Shown in pieces: positions 14,439 to 15,676 of a DNA stretch of 15,676 bases. The position numbers were made by a program, and so were the translations under genes. The stretch spans positions 1 through 15,676 of the forward strand of contig DATLEK010000049.1 in assembly GCA_035525365.1 (NCBI GenBank), given 5' to 3'. Every line of letters begins with the position of its first letter. Within the stretch, counting starts at the first letter, position 1. Origin of the DNA: GCA-2861595 sp035525365. GTDB lineage: Bacteria > Actinomycetota > Acidimicrobiia > Acidimicrobiales > GCA-2861595. Below the pieces are notes generated by a model. It was not told where the DNA came from. It made no database searches and saw only the letters and a program-made list of their open reading frames with translations.

Positions 14439-14657
14439 TCAGTTCATCCCGACGAAGAGGGGTTCGTCCTCTCTCGGAGCCCGCATGACTGCAACGTTCC
14501 GAAGGCCCGTGACCTTGATCTGCTCGTGCAGTTCCTCGGGCGTGCTCGCCGTCAGGACGACCTCGTCGCTCGCCATGTCGATGGCCACATACATGCCGGG
14601 GTACCGCTCGAGGTGGAAGTTGCGCGGCACCCCTCCATCATGCCATGACTTCCGCAT
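14439..14657 (-). CDS. Small DUF5678-like protein upstream of the retropepsin gene
   Basis: 72 residues from ATG 14657. The body NFHLERYPGMYVAIDM, DEVVLTASTPEELHEQIK and NVAVMRAPREDEPLFVGMN matches the short DUF5678 pattern (a tyrosine-rich GxYVA strand, a Val-rich strand, a helix, and a final PVxxVP-like strand). The frame is open further, to 14909, but that part runs antisense to a PIN fragment, so the start near 14657 is preferred; a GTG at 14630 is another option. It is followed after 7 nt by the aspartyl protease, a pairing I recall from other actinobacteria. Its function is unknown; a substrate or antitoxin-like partner of the protease is a guess. Confidence 0.65.
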   Translation of the reverse strand: MRKSWHDGGVPRNFHLERYPGMYVAIDMASDEVVLTASTPEELHEQIKVTGLRNVAVMRAPREDEPLFVGMN

Positions 14658-14666
14658 CCGGATGGC

Positions 14667-14946
14667 TTGCTGCGGCGACTCGCCTGGGGAAGTGCTCGGC
14701 TCCAGCGGGCGCAGGAGCACATCAACCGGGCCGAGGTCGCATGGCCCGGTCCCGCTCTCCTGGGTGCCTATGTGGAGCTGAGGGTCGCCTGCGAACGCTC
14801 TGGCCACGGCCTGGCCCAGGGCGATCACGATCCCGATCGGTGGATCGCTGCGACCGCCATCCACCTCGGCCTGCCCCTGGTGTCCCACGACGGAATCTTC
14901 CGGGAGCACACCCGGGCTCGTTTTCGAGACCGATCTCGGGTTCTAG
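14667..14946 (+). pseudogene. PIN-domain (VapC-type) toxin remnant, 5'-truncated and frameshifted
   Basis: The 3' part of a PIN ribonuclease: LLGAYVELRVACERSGHGLA, then HDPDRWIAATAIHLGLPLVS and HDGIF, giving the third and fourth acidic positions. The N-terminal half with the first Asp (an S/VDTS-like strand) is absent; a stop precedes 14667 in frame. After DGIFRE the frame shifts at about 14901-14911, and the expected C-terminus PGLVFETDLGF followed by TAG (14944-14946) is found in another frame. Both defects make it inactive. It is divergent from and abuts the DUF5678 gene. Confidence 0.8.
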
Positions 14947-15026
14947 AGCGTCCCAAAATGCCTCGCCGGGCCGCGCCGAGCGACGAATGTCGGAGGCTCG
15001 CGGCGGTGGCGTAGGAGTCCGCCTGG

Positions 15027-15100
15027 TACCGTCCCGTGACCTTCGATGACGTCGAGTTTCGGTTTCGTTAGGTCACGCGAAGGTCACGCCAAGGTCACGG
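15027..15100 (+). repeat. GGTCACG repeat cluster, right (putative integrase arm sites)
   Basis: TACCGTCCCGTGACC (15027-15041) matches 14 of 15 bases of the left-end copy at 12011. Three direct AGGTCACG units follow, with GG at 15071, 15082 and 15093, again at exact 11-bp spacing. CCGAAATAG recurs at 15129-15137. The cluster lies about 75-150 bp inside the right tRNA copy, mirroring the left end. Confidence 0.65.
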
Positions 15101-15140
15101 GCGTGATTGGGGAGGTGGGCCCGGAAAACCGAAATAGCTT

Positions 15141-15175
15141 CTGAACTGGAGGTTTAGAGGAAAATAGAGCATCCC
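15141..15175 (+). promoter_or_regulatory. Putative tRNA-Gly promoter region
   Basis: CTGAACTGG starts 35 bp before the tRNA; the broken left copy has CTGAGCTGG at the same distance (11854). The 35-bp upstream segments share about half their bases, with 8 of 9 in this box, so it may be a conserved -35 element. The A-rich AAAATAGAG (15161-15169) is a -10 candidate. Confidence 0.35.
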
Positions 15176-15249
15176 GCGGGCGTAGTTCAGCGGCAGAACA
15201 TCAGCTTCCCAAGCTGAGAACGAGGGTTCGATTCCCTTCGCCCGCTCCA
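15176..15249 (+). tRNA. tRNA-Gly (anticodon CCC)
   Basis: Complete cloverleaf. The acceptor stem GCGGGCG pairs with CGCCCGC; the D arm is GTTC/GAAC. The anticodon stem TCAGC/GCTGA encloses TTCCCAA with anticodon CCC. The T arm GAGGG-TTCGATT-CCCTT has one G-T wobble, the discriminator is T, and CCA is encoded (15247-15249). It decodes GGG. The first 40 nt are duplicated at 11889. Confidence 0.96.
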
Positions 15250-15590
15250 TTAAAAGCCCTGGTCAAGGCGTTTTAGGGTGAGAATCGCTCTCAATCTCGT
15301 GCAGCACGGCGAGGGTCTCAGGGCCGTGGCGGCGGAGGAAGTCCATCGCCGCCGGGTAGGCGTGCTCAACCCGGACTTCAGTGCCCATGTTCTCGAGACC
15401 TCTTCGTCGCTGGTCCCAAAGGCGGCGCAGAGAGCAGCTCGAGCTGCAGGCCGGCATCGAGGCGGGGTGGCCGGGCTTTGCCCGAACGCCCAATCTTCTT
15501 CGCCGCCAGCCGTTCTTGGGCGGGGGCCTCGGGCTCGCTAGCGGGAGTTTCCGGGCTATCCCATGGCGGAGCGACATATCCCCTGCTCAA
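15250..15590 (-). other. Unassigned region after the tRNA; short minus-strand frames only
   Basis: Two minus-strand frames look partly protein-like. One starts at 15590 (MSRGYVAPPWDSPETPASEP, then EAPAQERLAAKKIGRSG). The other, readable from an ATG at 15388, ends at 15263 with HAYPAAMDFLRRHGPETLAV and LHEIESD. They may be two parts of one frameshifted small gene or two tiny genes. I recognise no family, and no clear SD supports either start. Confidence 0.25.
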
Positions 15591-15621
15591 TGGGGGTTCT
15601 CCTGTTCCGGTCGCGTATTAC

Positions 15622-15676
15622 CTAACCGGCCTGTGACGGGTCGCCAGGGATGACCGCTATGGCGACTTCGTCGATG
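15622..15676 (-). CDS. Possible 3' end of a minus-strand gene entering from the right edge
   Basis: The minus strand reads IDEVAIAVIPGDPSQAG followed by TAG at 15624-15622. Only 17 codons are inside the window, so neither coding status nor family can be judged. Confidence 0.2.
   Translation of the reverse strand, partial: IDEVAIAVIPGDPSQAG

Noticed and set aside
11889..15249. Complete mobile element with integrase or replication gene
   Set aside because: No frame in the 3.2 kb shows a tyrosine or serine integrase, excisionase or replication protein; only remnants and small toxin-antitoxin-like genes are seen.

Overview
The window is GC-rich actinobacterial chromosome, most likely from the class Acidimicrobiia. 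The strongest taxonomic hint is a remnant carrying the GYWLVASDGGIFAFGDA-type repeat, which I associate with secreted proteins of that class. A GlnR-type operator, several SD-less starts preceded by TANNNT boxes and a TANNNT-like amt promoter also suit an actinobacterium. No species can be named from the sequence.

Layout. Positions 1-6043 are housekeeping: dnaK (minus strand, C-terminal tail cut by the window edge), a cytoplasmic M14 metallocarboxypeptidase (minus), phosphoglycerate mutase (plus) and an ammonium transporter (minus). A perfect 15-bp hairpin between the last two probably terminates both. Positions 6044-6309 hold a double GlnR box for amt and a possibly structured RNA leader for nhaA. 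nhaA follows on the plus strand and runs tail-to-tail into a three-gene minus-strand cluster (about 7561-11185): two small winged-helix regulators and a roughly 913-residue protein. That protein joins a CPA2 cation/proton antiporter to the C-terminal half of a GlnD-like protein, with a degenerate HD region and two ACT domains. Ammonium uptake under a nitrogen-regulator operator beside an antiporter carrying a nitrogen-sensor-like tail suggests a link between nitrogen status and cation, possibly ammonium or K+, traffic.

From about 11300 to the end the DNA is accessory and decayed. A frameshifted AAA/DUF4143 ATPase pseudogene precedes a broken 40-bp 5' half of a tRNA-Gly gene (11889). An intact tRNA-Gly(CCC) with the same 40 bp lies at 15176. 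Just inside both copies are clusters of GGTCACG repeats with 11-bp spacing, as expected for integrase arm sites. The 3.2 kb between them looks like a dead integrative element. It holds a frameshifted Ig-like/GYWLVASDGG surface-protein remnant, a DUF433 antitoxin with a truncated DUF5615 toxin, a DUF5678 gene followed by a frameshifted retropepsin-like protease, and a truncated, frameshifted PIN toxin. No integrase is visible. The polarity is unusual: the element appears to have supplied a new 5' half and upstream region for the tRNA gene, not the usual 3' end.
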